Shown piece by piece: positions 9,826-20,180 of a stretch of DNA of 64,000 nucleotides. Made by a program: the position numbers and the translations under genes. Every line of letters begins with the position of its first letter. Position 1 is the first letter of the stretch. Source of the stretch: Paracoccaceae bacterium (GTDB lineage: Bacteria > Pseudomonadota > Alphaproteobacteria > Rhodobacterales > Rhodobacteraceae); the NCBI GenBank assembly GCA_020628545.1, contig JAHDEX010000003.1, positions 54,166 through 118,165 of the forward strand, given 5' to 3'. The notes under the pieces are model-generated. The model was given only the letters and a program-made list of their open reading frames with translations. It was not told the origin of the DNA and ran no database searches.

Positions 9826-11379
9826 CTACCCGCGGCGCATCGCACCTTTCACATCAGACAGCTTTAAACCGCCAAACCATTGTGCAAAAGCGAAGTAGCT
9901 GACTATGCCTATGGCCACCGACACGGCGAGCGCGAGGTAACGCCAGCCAGGCGTGCCATAAAGCGGGCCAACAATAATTTCGGTGATGATCAAGACAACC
10001 CCCATCGCGAGCGCCGCTGCGACGATGCGCCAAATCCGTGCACGGAAGCGGTCATCTGTGTTTGCTGCATCACCCATCCCGCGTGCGCCGATCCATAGTT
10101 GGAGAACCATCGCCCATCCCGTCAGGGTCGTGCCAACCGCAGCCGCGATGTATCCGATATATGGCGCCAACCCGATGGCGATGGCCGCATTCAGGATCAT
10201 CGCAAGTACGGCGTAGTAGAAGGGCCGCTTTGTGTCTTCACGTGCAAAGTAGAGTGGCTGTAGTGATTTCTGCATTACAAAGGCGGGCAGACCCAATCCG
10301 TAAACAGCAACTGCCAGCGCCGTCGATGCGGTGTCGTCGGAGGTGAATTCGCCCCGCTCAAAGATCACGCTGGTCAGGGGGATGGCGAGGACAACAAGCG
10401 CGACGGCGGCGGGAATTGTCAGCGCCAAGGAAATTTCCAACGCGCGGTTGTAGGCGTCCCGCCCCCCGGCCTCATCCCCCGCACGCAAACGGCGGGACAA
10501 CTCCGGCAAAAGCACAACGCCAATCGCAATTCCAACAACGCCAAGCGGTAGTTGATAAAGCCTGTCTGCGTAGCTGAGCCATGCCACCGCGCCCTCGAAC
10601 TGCGACGATACCTGTCGCCCGACAAGCAAGTTGATCTGCACCACCCCACTCGCCAACGCAGCAGGTGCGGCAATGATGGCAAGGCGCTTCAACTCGGGCG
10701 TCATTTTCGGGATGCGCGGGAACAATGCGAAACCGGCGCGCTTGGCGGCGAGCCAGACCAAAGCAAACTGGGCCAACCCGGCGAACGGAACGGCCCATGC
10801 GAGTGGCAAGCCAAAATCCAAAGCCTCCAGCCCGCCCAGCGCCCAAGTCACCAAGATAACCGACACGAAAATGACATTCAGCAGAACCGGCGCTGCCGCA
10901 GCTGCCGCGAACCGTCCAGTGGCGTTCAAAACACCCGACAATAAAGCCCCGAGTGAAATGAACAGAATGTAAGGAAACGCGATCCGCCCATAGGTTACGG
11001 CCAGATCAAATCGCTCGTCCCCCCGAAAACCCCACGCCATTGCGGAGACGAGTGCGGGCATGAAGATTAGGCCAATCAGGCTTAACACGATCAGGATGAA
11101 ACCCAAGCCTGCGAAGGCGTCTTGCGCAAAGCGCTTTGGGTCTTCATCGCCTTCGAGCTTCTTCGAAAACATTGGCACAAACGCCATGTTGAATGCGCCT
11201 TCGGCAAAGAAACGGCGAAACAGATTGGGCAGGGAAAACGCGATGAAAAAGGCCTCTGCAACAGGACCCGCACCCAGAAATGCGGCCATCATCAAGTCTC
11301 GCGCGAGTCCGAGCACGCGCGACAGCATCGTCCAGATACCAACAGTGAAGAACCCGGCAAGCAGGCGGATCGGTTTCAC
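9826..11379 (-). CDS. murJ: lipid II flippase MurJ (MviN)
   Basis: TMLSRVLGLARDLMMAAFLGAGPVAEAFFIAFSLPNLFRRFFAEGAFNMAFVPMFSKKLE. Confidence 0.95.
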   Translation of the reverse strand: MKPIRLLAGFFTVGIWTMLSRVLGLARDLMMAAFLGAGPVAEAFFIAFSLPNLFRRFFAEGAFNMAFVPMFSKKLEGDEDPKRFAQDAFAGLGFILIVLSLIGLIFMPALVSAMAWGFRGDERFDLAVTYGRIAFPYILFISLGALLSGVLNATGRFAAAAAAPVLLNVIFVSVILVTWALGGLEALDFGLPLAWAVPFAGLAQFALVWLAAKRAGFALFPRIPKMTPELKRLAIIAAPAALASGVVQINLLVGRQVSSQFEGAVAWLSYADRLYQLPLGVVGIAIGVVLLPELSRRLRAGDEAGGRDAYNRALEISLALTIPAAVALVVLAIPLTSVIFERGEFTSDDTASTALAVAVYGLGLPAFVMQKSLQPLYFAREDTKRPFYYAVLAMILNAAIAIGLAPYIGYIAAAVGTTLTGWAMVLQLWIGARGMGDAANTDDRFRARIWRIVAAALAMGVVLIITEIIVGPLYGTPGWRYLALAVSVAIGIVSYFAFAQWFGGLKLSDVKGAMRRG

Positions 11380-14204
11380 GCGTTGGCCTCTGCAGCGCGT
11401 TCAACACCTTTGGCAATTGCATCACGCAGCTTTGCTTCAAGCCGGTTCCGCTTGTTCTCCTGCGTGAATTTCAGGCCGGTCATGTCCTTGACATAGAAGG
11501 TATCCACCGCCTGTTCCCCATAGGTCGCGATGACGGCGGATGCGACGTAGACGTGGTTGTCGGCAAGGCAGCGGGTCAGGTCGTACAAAAGACCGGGCCG
11601 GTCGCGGGTATCTACCTCAATAATCGTGTAGATACCTGATCCTTCGTTATCGAAAGTAATGACTGTCGGTACACGGAATGCGCGTTCCCGCTTCTTGATC
11701 CTGTCACGGTCTTTAAGAGCCTCGCGCGCAACAACTTCGCCCTTCAATGTCCGCGTCAGCATCTGGCGCAACCGCGGCAGCTTGCTGACCTCATAAGGTC
11801 TCCCATCCGCGTCCTGTATCCAGAACGCAGCCGTCGCATAGCCATCTTTCGTCGTGTATGTCCGCGCATCGACAATGTTCGCCCCCACAAGCGCCAACGC
11901 CCCGGTCATCCGCGAGACAAGTCCCGGGTGGTCAACCATCACAAAGCAAACACGCGTCGCATCGCGTTCCGCGTCAGGAACAAGATCGACACCAATTGCG
12001 TCGTCTTCGAGGGTATCCAGCATTTTCGCGAAAATGGCGTGGGTCGCAGGCGGAAGACCCTGCCAGTATGGGCCATAGTGCCGCCCAATTTCCTTACGCA
12101 GCGCACTTTCCGACCAATCTGGCAATGCAGCGCGCAGGTCCCTCTTTGCGTCGGCTTCCAGAGTGCCCCGGTTGAGATCTTCCAAACCGTTTTCCAAAGC
12201 ATCTTTTGTCGCGGCGTAAAGCCTGCGGATCAACACGGCTTTCCAGTTGTTCCATGTCCCAGGCCCAACACCGCGAATGTCGCAAACCGTCAATACGGTC
12301 AGTAGATCAAGGTACTCCACCGACTTCATCGCCTTGGCGAAACCAGCGACGGTGCGCGGCTCTGCAATGTCGCGTTTCTGGGCTGTGTCGGACAAAAGCA
12401 AATGGTTGCGTACCAACCATTCGACTGTTTTGGCTTCCTTTTTCTTCAAACCAAGCCGTGGCGCCACCACCCGTGCGATCCGGGCGCCGAGTGCAGAATG
12501 GTCTTCCTGACGTCCCTTCCCGATGTCATGTAACAGAAGCGCCACATATAGGACCCTCCGGTTCACACCCTTTTTCAGGATACCAGAGACGATCGGCAAC
12601 TCTTCAACCAGCTCCTCCCGTTCAATCTGGCTCAGATGACTGATACATTGGATGGTATGTTCGTCGACCGTGTAGTGGTGATACATGTTGAACTGCATCA
12701 TCGCGACGATTGGGGCGAATTCGGGAATAAAGGCGGACAGTACGCCAAGCTCATTCATCCGTCGCAAGCCACGCTCGGGATTGCCGTGCTTCAACAGCAG
12801 ATCAAGAAACAGCTTCTGCGCTTTTGGATCTTCGCGCATCTCTTGGTCGATGAGGTGCAGATTGGACGATAGCAACCGCATTGCATCCGGATGAAGCAGC
12901 AAACCGGTGCGTAGTGCTTCTTCGATGATGCCAAGCATGTTCAGCTTGTCGGCAAAGAACGCGTCCTCATCCGCAACAGTCAGCCGGTTCTGAGCAATCT
13001 CGTAAGGGGCTCTGACGGACTTGCGCCGCTTGAAAAGCCGGGTCAGCATTGGTTCGGGCTTAGTATGGTCGGCTTCAAGCGCGGTGAGGAAGATACGGGT
13101 CAATTCACCGACCCGCGTGGCATGGCGGAAGTAGTCCTGCATGAAATGCTCGACCGCGCGCCTGCCACTGTGATCGCGATAGCGCAGGCGTTCCGCCACT
13201 TCGACTTGCAGATCAAACGTCAACTGATCCATCGCTCGCCCGGTGATGATGTGCAAATGGCACCGGACGGACCACAGGAAATCCTCGGCGGTTTTGAAGG
13301 TCACGAACTCATCATAAGTGTAGACACCAAGTTCAATTAGTTCTTTGGCGTTTTGCGTGCCGTGCACATATTTGCCGATCCAGAAAAGCGATTGGAGATC
13401 GCGCAAGCCACCCTTGCCCTCTTTGACGTTGGGCTCGACCACATAACGCTGACCACCCTGTTTGCGGTGGCGGGTCGCGCGTTCATCTAGCTTGGCATCA
13501 ATAAACTCGGACGCCGTGTCCTTGAACAGATCGCCCCAAAGCCGGGTGCTCAACTCCTCTGCAAGGGCGGCGTCACCTGCGATAAAGCGATGTTCGACCA
13601 ACGACGTCCGGATAGTGTAGTCTTCCTTGCCAAGTCGAATGCAGTCCTTGATCGTGCGGCTGGCGTGTCCGACCTTCAGCTTGAGATCCCAGAAGATATA
13701 CAGCATTGACTCGATCAGGCTCTCTGCCCAAGGCGTGATCTTGTAGGGGTTCAGAAACAAGAGATCGACATCCGAAAACGCCGCCATCTCGCCCCGACCA
13801 TACCCACCGACAGCCATGACAGCGAGCCGCTCTGCTTCGGTCGGATTGTGATTGGGATGCAAATACGTCTCCGCGACGTAGAGAACCTCGCAGACAATCT
13901 GATCGGTCAGCCACGCATAGGCACGGGTGCCCCGCCGCCCGGGAATCGGGTCTTGAAGAAAGGCCTCAGCGATGCGGTCCCGGCCTGCTTTGCGGGAGGC
14001 GAGCAAGATCGCTACGGTCGCTCTGCGTATCTCATTTGCGGCACTAAGATCACCCAGGGCCGCATCAAGGTCCGTCCGAACTGCGGTACTATCAAAAATC
14101 TCAGACGCCGGACAAATCAGATTGTCCGGCGTCTCATGTTGATCCGTCTCTGGTATGGTAACGTCAGAGACCTGGTCCGCCAAAGCTGCGGGGCGCTGGT
14201 TCAA
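11376..14204 (-). CDS. glnD: [protein-PII] uridylyltransferase / bifunctional uridylyl-removing enzyme
   Basis: GGYGRGEMAAFSDVDLLFL nucleotidyltransferase motif, LLHDIGKGRQEDHSALG HD motif, two C-terminal ACT-like domains. 4-bp overlap with murJ. Start may be internal because of a 41-nt overlap with the upstream gene. Confidence 0.94.
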   Translation of the reverse strand: MNQRPAALADQVSDVTIPETDQHETPDNLICPASEIFDSTAVRTDLDAALGDLSAANEIRRATVAILLASRKAGRDRIAEAFLQDPIPGRRGTRAYAWLTDQIVCEVLYVAETYLHPNHNPTEAERLAVMAVGGYGRGEMAAFSDVDLLFLNPYKITPWAESLIESMLYIFWDLKLKVGHASRTIKDCIRLGKEDYTIRTSLVEHRFIAGDAALAEELSTRLWGDLFKDTASEFIDAKLDERATRHRKQGGQRYVVEPNVKEGKGGLRDLQSLFWIGKYVHGTQNAKELIELGVYTYDEFVTFKTAEDFLWSVRCHLHIITGRAMDQLTFDLQVEVAERLRYRDHSGRRAVEHFMQDYFRHATRVGELTRIFLTALEADHTKPEPMLTRLFKRRKSVRAPYEIAQNRLTVADEDAFFADKLNMLGIIEEALRTGLLLHPDAMRLLSSNLHLIDQEMREDPKAQKLFLDLLLKHGNPERGLRRMNELGVLSAFIPEFAPIVAMMQFNMYHHYTVDEHTIQCISHLSQIEREELVEELPIVSGILKKGVNRRVLYVALLLHDIGKGRQEDHSALGARIARVVAPRLGLKKKEAKTVEWLVRNHLLLSDTAQKRDIAEPRTVAGFAKAMKSVEYLDLLTVLTVCDIRGVGPGTWNNWKAVLIRRLYAATKDALENGLEDLNRGTLEADAKRDLRAALPDWSESALRKEIGRHYGPYWQGLPPATHAIFAKMLDTLEDDAIGVDLVPDAERDATRVCFVMVDHPGLVSRMTGALALVGANIVDARTYTTKDGYATAAFWIQDADGRPYEVSKLPRLRQMLTRTLKGEVVAREALKDRDRIKKRERAFRVPTVITFDNEGSGIYTIIEVDTRDRPGLLYDLTRCLADNHVYVASAVIATYGEQAVDTFYVKDMTGLKFTQENKRNRLEAKLRDAIAKGVERAAEANA

Positions 14205-15351
14205 GAATGCTCACCGTGTTGTTTTCAATCGTCGCGACCGACAGGCCACGCTGGTTTTGACCATTTCGCAGGAAACGGAAGATTCCTCCAGTCCCTTGGA
14301 ATCCCTCGGGTGTGGTTAACCCCCCTTTGGTCAACGCGTCGGACTTTCCCTGAGCGACCAAGGCACCGATGGCCGCAATACCATCATAGGCAAGGCCCGC
14401 AAGCGGGTGTGGCGACCCGCCGTAGATCGCAGCGTACCGGTTTTCGAACTGCGCCTGCAGTGCTTGATCCGGTAGCGCAAAGTAGCCGCCCTGAGCTGCG
14501 GGATTGGCAAAAACTTCGGCGTTCGCATCCCAGCGGGTCAAGCCAAGGAATTGCGCTTCACTCGGCGACAGACCCGCGCTGTTCAAGCCGTTGAGGATAA
14601 ACGGTAGGTCAGCGGATGGGTCGCCGGTATAGAAGACCGCATCTGTGCCACTTGCACGGGCGGCAGAGACGATCCGCGGTGCGGCTTCTGCGACACCTGC
14701 CTGCGTCAGCGCATATCCTTCAATCGTCGTGACTTGCCCGCCATTCGAGCGGACCGCGTTTGCAATTGCGTCTCGTCCAACTTGGCCTGCGGTATCATCC
14801 CCATGGACAACAGCATAGCGGCTGATGCCCTGCCGTCCGGCATATTGGACGAGGCGGTCCGCAGTGTTTGCGAATGTTGGCCCCAGAATAAAGACGTTAC
14901 CTCCCGCAATCCCCGGATTGTTGGAGAAGGCCAATACGTTGACGTTGCGACCGGCCACCGCGACACCTGCGGCATTTGCAGCCTCACCGAATAGCGGCCC
15001 AAGTATAATCTGCGCACCATCGTCAACGGCCGCTGTTGCGACTTCAGCAGCCTGCACCGGATTACCGGCAGTATTGTAGACCCGCAGATCAATCGCCACG
15101 CCGTTGAGATCCGCAATCGCCATCCGCGCTGCATTCTCGAGGTTGCTTGAAATAAACGCGTCACCAGCGCCTGCGGCAGCACCCGGCACCAGCAATGCGA
15201 CCTGAACGGGCGCGCTGGGGTCGATCGTCTGTCCGGTATCCTGGGTCAGCCCAACCTGCGCCGGGATCGAACAGGCCGCGAGCCACATCAACGATAGGAT
15301 TGCTGTGAAACGAGCAAGTGGCTTGCGCGCGCGATCAAAAGTAGCAAACAT
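14164..15351 (-). CDS. penicillin-binding protein activator (periplasmic substrate-binding-like lipoprotein)
   Basis: Lipobox LSLMWLAACS; VQVALLVPGAAAGAGDAF, LGPLFGEAANAAGVAVAGRNVNVLAFSNN; divergent from rsmI. Start taken as ATG at 15351. Confidence 0.8.
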   Translation of the reverse strand: MFATFDRARKPLARFTAILSLMWLAACSIPAQVGLTQDTGQTIDPSAPVQVALLVPGAAAGAGDAFISSNLENAARMAIADLNGVAIDLRVYNTAGNPVQAAEVATAAVDDGAQIILGPLFGEAANAAGVAVAGRNVNVLAFSNNPGIAGGNVFILGPTFANTADRLVQYAGRQGISRYAVVHGDDTAGQVGRDAIANAVRSNGGQVTTIEGYALTQAGVAEAAPRIVSAARASGTDAVFYTGDPSADLPFILNGLNSAGLSPSEAQFLGLTRWDANAEVFANPAAQGGYFALPDQALQAQFENRYAAIYGGSPHPLAGLAYDGIAAIGALVAQGKSDALTKGGLTTPEGFQGTGGIFRFLRNGQNQRGLSVATIENNTVSILEPAPRSFGGPGL

Positions 15352-15434
15352 GAATTGTCCCCTCCATACGGCCTCTGGTACGAGCCGTCGTGTATCTTGA
15401 TAGCATATGGTGCATCTCGCAGAAGGGTCTAGGT

Positions 15435-16298
15435 ATGAATTTTCAGACAAAACCCTTGACGCCGGGTCTCTATTTTGTCGCTACACCCATCGGGTCCGCG
15501 CGCGACATCACATTGAGAGCATTGGATATTCTAGCAAGTGCTGACCTGATTGCATCGGAAGACACCCGGACCACCCGAAAGCTGATGGAAATTCACGGTA
15601 TTCCGCTGGGTGATCGGCAGATAGTGGCCTACCATGATCATAGCGGGGAGAAACCGACCACAAGACTTGTCGATGCCGTGGGCGCTGGCAAGTCAGTTGC
15701 TTACGCGTCAGAAGCGGGCACTCCACTGATTGCTGATCCGGGGTACGAGCTTGGGGTTGCAATGGCTGACGCTGGTTACTCCGTGACGGCCGCGCCGGGA
15801 CCATCTGCTGTCATTGCGGCATTGACCGTGTCAGGTTTGCCGACGGACCGATTTGCTTTCGTTGGGTTTTTACCCAGCACCGAAGCAAAACGCAAAAGCA
15901 CCATTGCTGATCTGCGCAGTTGGCCTGCCACGCTTATTTTTTATGAAAGTCCAAAACGCATTAAGGGATCATTATGCGATTTGCGCGATACTTTGGGTGG
16001 GGAACGACAGGCCGTCGTCTGTCGGGAATTGACCAAGAAGTTTGAGGAAGTGTCGCGGGGCACGCTTGCGGAACTAGCTGACCACTACGCTAAGCGCGAC
16101 GTAAAGGGTGAGATTGTTGTGCTTGTGGGGCGCGGTGATGAAAATGAAGCGGAGCAGAACTCAGTTGAAGATGCATTGCGTGATGCCCTTAAGACGATGC
16201 GCGTGAAAGATGCTGCGACGGCAGTCGCCGGGGCGATGGGCCTGCCGCGGCGCGATGTTTACCAACTCGCCCTGGACCTGGGGAAGGACAAACCGTGA
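15435..16298 (+). CDS. rsmI: 16S rRNA (cytidine(1402)-2'-O)-methyltransferase
   Basis: LYFVATPIGSARDITLRALDILASADLIASEDTRTTRKLM, EAGTPLIADPGYELG, AAPGPSAVIAALTVSGLPTDRFAFVGFLP. Confidence 0.96.
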   Translation: MNFQTKPLTPGLYFVATPIGSARDITLRALDILASADLIASEDTRTTRKLMEIHGIPLGDRQIVAYHDHSGEKPTTRLVDAVGAGKSVAYASEAGTPLIADPGYELGVAMADAGYSVTAAPGPSAVIAALTVSGLPTDRFAFVGFLPSTEAKRKSTIADLRSWPATLIFYESPKRIKGSLCDLRDTLGGERQAVVCRELTKKFEEVSRGTLAELADHYAKRDVKGEIVVLVGRGDENEAEQNSVEDALRDALKTMRVKDAATAVAGAMGLPRRDVYQLALDLGKDKP

Positions 16299-16663
16299 CC
16301 ACCACATTGCGAAACGCCACAAATTACCAGGCAGGCCTTTCGGCGGAAGCCATCGTTGCCCGCGACTACCTCTCGCGCGGACGCACGCTCGCCGAAAAGC
16401 GCTGGCGGGGAACGGGCGGTGAGATTGATCTTATATTTCGGGAAGGTGACCGGGTCGTCTTCACGGAAGTGAAGAAAAGCCGGACCCATGAGATGGCAAT
16501 GCAACGGCTTTCGCCGCGACAGATGCGACGTATCTGCGCGACCGCAAGCGAATATATCGCTGGTGAACCACGCGGACAGCTGACCGAGATGCGTTTTGAC
16601 TTTGCGACGGTTGATCAGGCTGGAACCGTGCGCATTCTCGAAAATGCCTTCATGGAAGCGTGA
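16295..16663 (+). CDS. YraN family protein (UPF0102, endonuclease-like)
   Basis: GLSAEAIVARDYLSRGRTLAEKRWRGTGGEIDLIFREGDRVVFTEVK; rsmI-yraN-gshB order. Confidence 0.9.
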   Translation: MTTTLRNATNYQAGLSAEAIVARDYLSRGRTLAEKRWRGTGGEIDLIFREGDRVVFTEVKKSRTHEMAMQRLSPRQMRRICATASEYIAGEPRGQLTEMRFDFATVDQAGTVRILENAFMEA

Positions 16664-16735
16664 TCCGACACCCATTGCACCTTTAATCCGCATCGGCCAT
16701 GACTGCGCTACTTTCGCAATTCAGGAGGTGCGCCA

Positions 16736-17689
16736 ATGTCGATGAAAATTGCTATCCAAATGGACCCTATCGGGGCCATCGACATCGCGGCCGACAGCAC
16801 CTTTCGGATCGCGGAAGAAGCCCAGGCGCGGGGCCATACGCTTTTCTACTATACGCCGGACAAGCTGGCCTATCGCGAAGGCAAAGTTTTGGCGCGGGGA
16901 CAGTCGCTGAAGGTTCAACGGGAGGTGGGACACCATGCCATCCTCGGCGATATGGAAGAGGTTGATTTGTCAACGTTTGACGTGGTGTGGCTCCGTCAGG
17001 ACCCGCCTTTTGATATGGGCTATATCACCACCACCCATATTCTGGAGATGATCCACCCGAAGACTCTGGTTGTGAATGATCCCTTTTGGGTACGGAACTA
17101 TCCTGAAAAACTTTTGGTCCTGTCATTCCCCGATCTGACGCCGCCAACGATGATCGCGCGTGACCTCGAGACTCTGAAGTCCTTCCGAGCCGACCATGGC
17201 GATGTGATCCTGAAGCCGCTGTACGGCAACGGCGGGGCGGGCGTCTTCAAGCTGCGACAGGATGACGGCAATCTGGCCTCGCTGCATGAACTCTTCGCGG
17301 GGATCAACCGGGAGCCGCTCATTATGCAAAAGTTTCTACCTGCGGTCAGCGCGGGCGACAAACGGGTGATCCTCGTTGACGGGGAACCTGTGGGCGCGAT
17401 CAATCGAGTACCCGCTGCAGGTGAAACACGCTCGAACATGCATGTTGGTGGCCGTCCCGAAAAGGTCGATCTGACGGATCGCGATCGCGAGATTTGCGCA
17501 AAAATTGGCCCCCTGCTGCGTGAAAAAGGACAGATTTTTGTTGGGATCGATGTGATTGGGGAGTGGTTGACCGAGATCAACGTTACATCACCCACGGGGC
17601 TACAGGAGCTGGAACGCTTTGACGGCATCAACGTAACCGGAAAAATCTGGGACGCGATTGAGCGCCGCCGGGTGGAGCAAAAATCGTAA
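16736..17689 (+). CDS. gshB: glutathione synthetase
   Basis: [79 protein letters not shown]. Confidence 0.97.
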   Translation: MSMKIAIQMDPIGAIDIAADSTFRIAEEAQARGHTLFYYTPDKLAYREGKVLARGQSLKVQREVGHHAILGDMEEVDLSTFDVVWLRQDPPFDMGYITTTHILEMIHPKTLVVNDPFWVRNYPEKLLVLSFPDLTPPTMIARDLETLKSFRADHGDVILKPLYGNGGAGVFKLRQDDGNLASLHELFAGINREPLIMQKFLPAVSAGDKRVILVDGEPVGAINRVPAAGETRSNMHVGGRPEKVDLTDRDREICAKIGPLLREKGQIFVGIDVIGEWLTEINVTSPTGLQELERFDGINVTGKIWDAIERRRVEQKS

Positions 17690-17709
17690 GCTAGACTCTT
17701 AAAAAAAAG

Positions 17710-17728
17710 AATCCTTTCTGCAAGGATT
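17710..17728. terminator. bidirectional intrinsic terminator between convergent gshB and comM
   Basis: AATCCTT-tctgc-AAGGATT stem flanked by A8 on the left and TTTT on the right. Confidence 0.75.
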
Positions 17729-17732
17729 TTGC

Positions 17733-19247
17733 TCAAACCTCGCGCGCTTGCGCCAACCGATAGCTGACCGCCTCAGCCACGTGAGGCCGACGCACCTCCG
17801 CCTCCGCCGCGAGGTCTGCGATTGTTCGTGCCACACGCAGGATGCGATGATAGCCACGGGCCGACAAACCAAACCTATCCGCAACTTTCCCTAGCAGCGT
17901 CCGACTTTCATCGTCGAGGGTGACTACCTCGTCGAGCACCCTGCCCTCTGCTTCAGCATTCACCCGCACGCCAGGAATATCCGCGTAGCGCCCCGCTTGC
18001 ACCTTCCGCGCCGCCGCCACGCGTGCAGCAATGGCCGCGGAGGTTTCGCCATCCTCTGGCAGATCAAGATCCGTGTAAGCGACCGGCGGCACTTCGATGC
18101 GCAGATCGAAACGATCCATCATCGGCCCTGAGATACGGCCAAGATATTCCTCGCCGCAAATCGGGACGCGCGCGCAGGCCTGCGCCGCATCAGCCATATG
18201 TCCGCAGCGGCAGGGGTTCGCGGCGGCGACGAGCATAAAACGACAGGGATATTTCACATGGGCATTGGCGCGCGCCACGATCACTTCGCCGGTTTCAATC
18301 GGCTGTCGCAGTGTTTCAAGCACAGTCCGCGGAAACTCTGGAAACTCATCGAGAAAAAGAACGCCGTTGTGGGCGAGCGATATCTGTCCTGGCTTAGCGG
18401 TGCGCCCGCCGCCGATGATAGCGGCGGTCGACGCCGTGTGGTGCGGCTCCTGAAAGGGGCGCGTGCGGCTGATCCCCCCCTCTTCCAGCACACCGGCTAG
18501 TGAGTGGATCATGGAGGTTTCCAGCGCTTCAACCGGCGACATCGGCGGCAAAATCCCGGGGATACGCTTTGACAGCATCGACTTACCAGACCCAGGCGCA
18601 CCGACCATCAGTGTGTGATGCCGGCCGGCCGCTGCGATTTCGAGTGCGCGCTTTGCCCGCTCCTGCCCTTTGACTTCCGCCATGTCGCGCACGCCCGCAT
18701 CGGTGGTCACATCGCCGGGGAGGGCCGGGTCCAGAATGCCTTGTCCGGTGAAGTGCCGGATGGCCGCCGCCAGGGTCGGCGGTGCAATCACGCGTGCAGC
18801 GTCGACCCAGGCTGCTTCGGGCCCGCACACCTCGGGGCAAAGCAACGTGCGATTATCTTCGACTGCCGCCATCGCCGCCGGCAGCGCGCCCACCACAGGC
18901 AACAAGTTTCCGTTCAGAGACAATTCACCCAACGCAACCGTCGCGGCCACATCGTCTTGCGGCAGGATATCCAAAGCCGCCAACAGGGCCAACGCGATCG
19001 GCACGTCAAAATGGGACCCCTCCTTGGGCATATTCGCAGGCGACAGGTTTACAGTGATCTTCTTCGACGGCAATGCAATTGCAAGATGGCTCATGGCGGC
19101 CTTCACGCGCTCGCGCGCTTCTGACACCGCTTTGTCCGGCAGGCCGACAATGGCAAAGCCGGGCAAACCCGGCGTCACGGCGCATTGCACCTCAACCAGC
19201 TTGGCATCAATGCCATCGAAAGCCACTGTGTAGGCCAATGCCGTCAT
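17733..19247 (-). CDS. comM: YifB family Mg chelatase-like AAA ATPase (ComM)
   Basis: LVEVQCAVTPGLPGFAIVGLPDKAVSEARERVKAAM, MVGAPGSGKSMLSKRIPGILPP, LFLDEFPEFPRTVLETLRQPIETGEV. Confidence 0.95.
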   Translation of the reverse strand: MTALAYTVAFDGIDAKLVEVQCAVTPGLPGFAIVGLPDKAVSEARERVKAAMSHLAIALPSKKITVNLSPANMPKEGSHFDVPIALALLAALDILPQDDVAATVALGELSLNGNLLPVVGALPAAMAAVEDNRTLLCPEVCGPEAAWVDAARVIAPPTLAAAIRHFTGQGILDPALPGDVTTDAGVRDMAEVKGQERAKRALEIAAAGRHHTLMVGAPGSGKSMLSKRIPGILPPMSPVEALETSMIHSLAGVLEEGGISRTRPFQEPHHTASTAAIIGGGRTAKPGQISLAHNGVLFLDEFPEFPRTVLETLRQPIETGEVIVARANAHVKYPCRFMLVAAANPCRCGHMADAAQACARVPICGEEYLGRISGPMMDRFDLRIEVPPVAYTDLDLPEDGETSAAIAARVAAARKVQAGRYADIPGVRVNAEAEGRVLDEVVTLDDESRTLLGKVADRFGLSARGYHRILRVARTIADLAAEAEVRRPHVAEAVSYRLAQAREV

Positions 19248-19295
19248 CGCTGTCCCCTTTGAAACAGGGTTAACAGGGCGTGTCTTGCAAAATGG

Positions 19296-20165
19296 TTAAC
19301 CGTTCAGAGCAGTCATAAACTTTGGCCAAGCCCCGGGGTCAGCAACCGTTTTGTCCCGACAGACGGCATTGCAGAATCCAAAGATCCGCCCGCGACATTC
19401 CAGGAGGTGCGTGATCGGTTTTCCCGAATAGAGGCAAGCCTCATTTTCAGGCGTGCCGCTATCAACCGGCTTGGCTCCGATCAGATCAATGGGCCATGGT
19501 TTGCGGGGCAATCCGGAGTCGTGAGGAAACGGATCATATATCACCGTCTGACCCATCGCGCGCCATTGACGGTTCGAGATGTCTTGCGCATGGGCATCGA
19601 CATAGGCCTGCGCCGCGACGGGCAAAGCGATGCCGTACGTGGTAAAACGATTGGCAATTGGGGCGTAGAAAACATCCGCAAGGCTGTACTCACCAAATAG
19701 CCACGGGCCGCTGGCTCCGGATGTGTTTCTCGCCATCTCCCAAAGTGCGACGATCCGATCAATGTCCTCTTGAACAGTGGGTGTCGGCTTAAACCCTGAA
19801 ACCACATGATCCATGTTGTGCGGGCAGGCACCCCTCAAAGCACCAAAGCTGCCATGCATTTCGGCCACAAGCGACCGCGCCATCGCCCGCGAGGTTTTAT
19901 CCGCAGGATAGAGGCCAGCATGCGGGTTCTCTTCATAAAGGGTTTCCGCCATCGCGAGGCTGTCGGTCAACACAGCACCGGACGGCGTTGTCATCGCCGG
20001 CACTGTTTGCGCGCCTGGCAGATGCGCTAACTCTGCGCGGTAGGTGCCCGCGTAAAGGCCCACCAGAGTGGTGCGATACGGCAAATCAAATTTTTCAAGC
20101 ATCAGCCAGCCTCGAAGTGACCAGCTCGAAAAAGTGCGATCTCCGATGTAGAGGTGATAGGTCAA
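19296..20165 (-). CDS. glutathione S-transferase family protein with C-terminal TRASH-like Cys motif
   Basis: GST N-domain (YHLYIGDRTFSSWSLRGWLMLEKFDLPY, TVPAMTTPSGAVLTDSLAMAETL); C-terminal CLYSGKPITHLLECRGRIFGFCNAVC. Confidence 0.85.
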   Translation of the reverse strand: MTYHLYIGDRTFSSWSLRGWLMLEKFDLPYRTTLVGLYAGTYRAELAHLPGAQTVPAMTTPSGAVLTDSLAMAETLYEENPHAGLYPADKTSRAMARSLVAEMHGSFGALRGACPHNMDHVVSGFKPTPTVQEDIDRIVALWEMARNTSGASGPWLFGEYSLADVFYAPIANRFTTYGIALPVAAQAYVDAHAQDISNRQWRAMGQTVIYDPFPHDSGLPRKPWPIDLIGAKPVDSGTPENEACLYSGKPITHLLECRGRIFGFCNAVCRDKTVADPGAWPKFMTALNG

Positions 20166-20180
20166 TCCAACTGCCCCTGT

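Noticed and set aside
14164-14204. 41-nt overlap between the PBP-activator and glnD reading frames
   Set aside because: Most likely an over-extended glnD start; a downstream GTG could be the true start, so not treated as programmed overlap.
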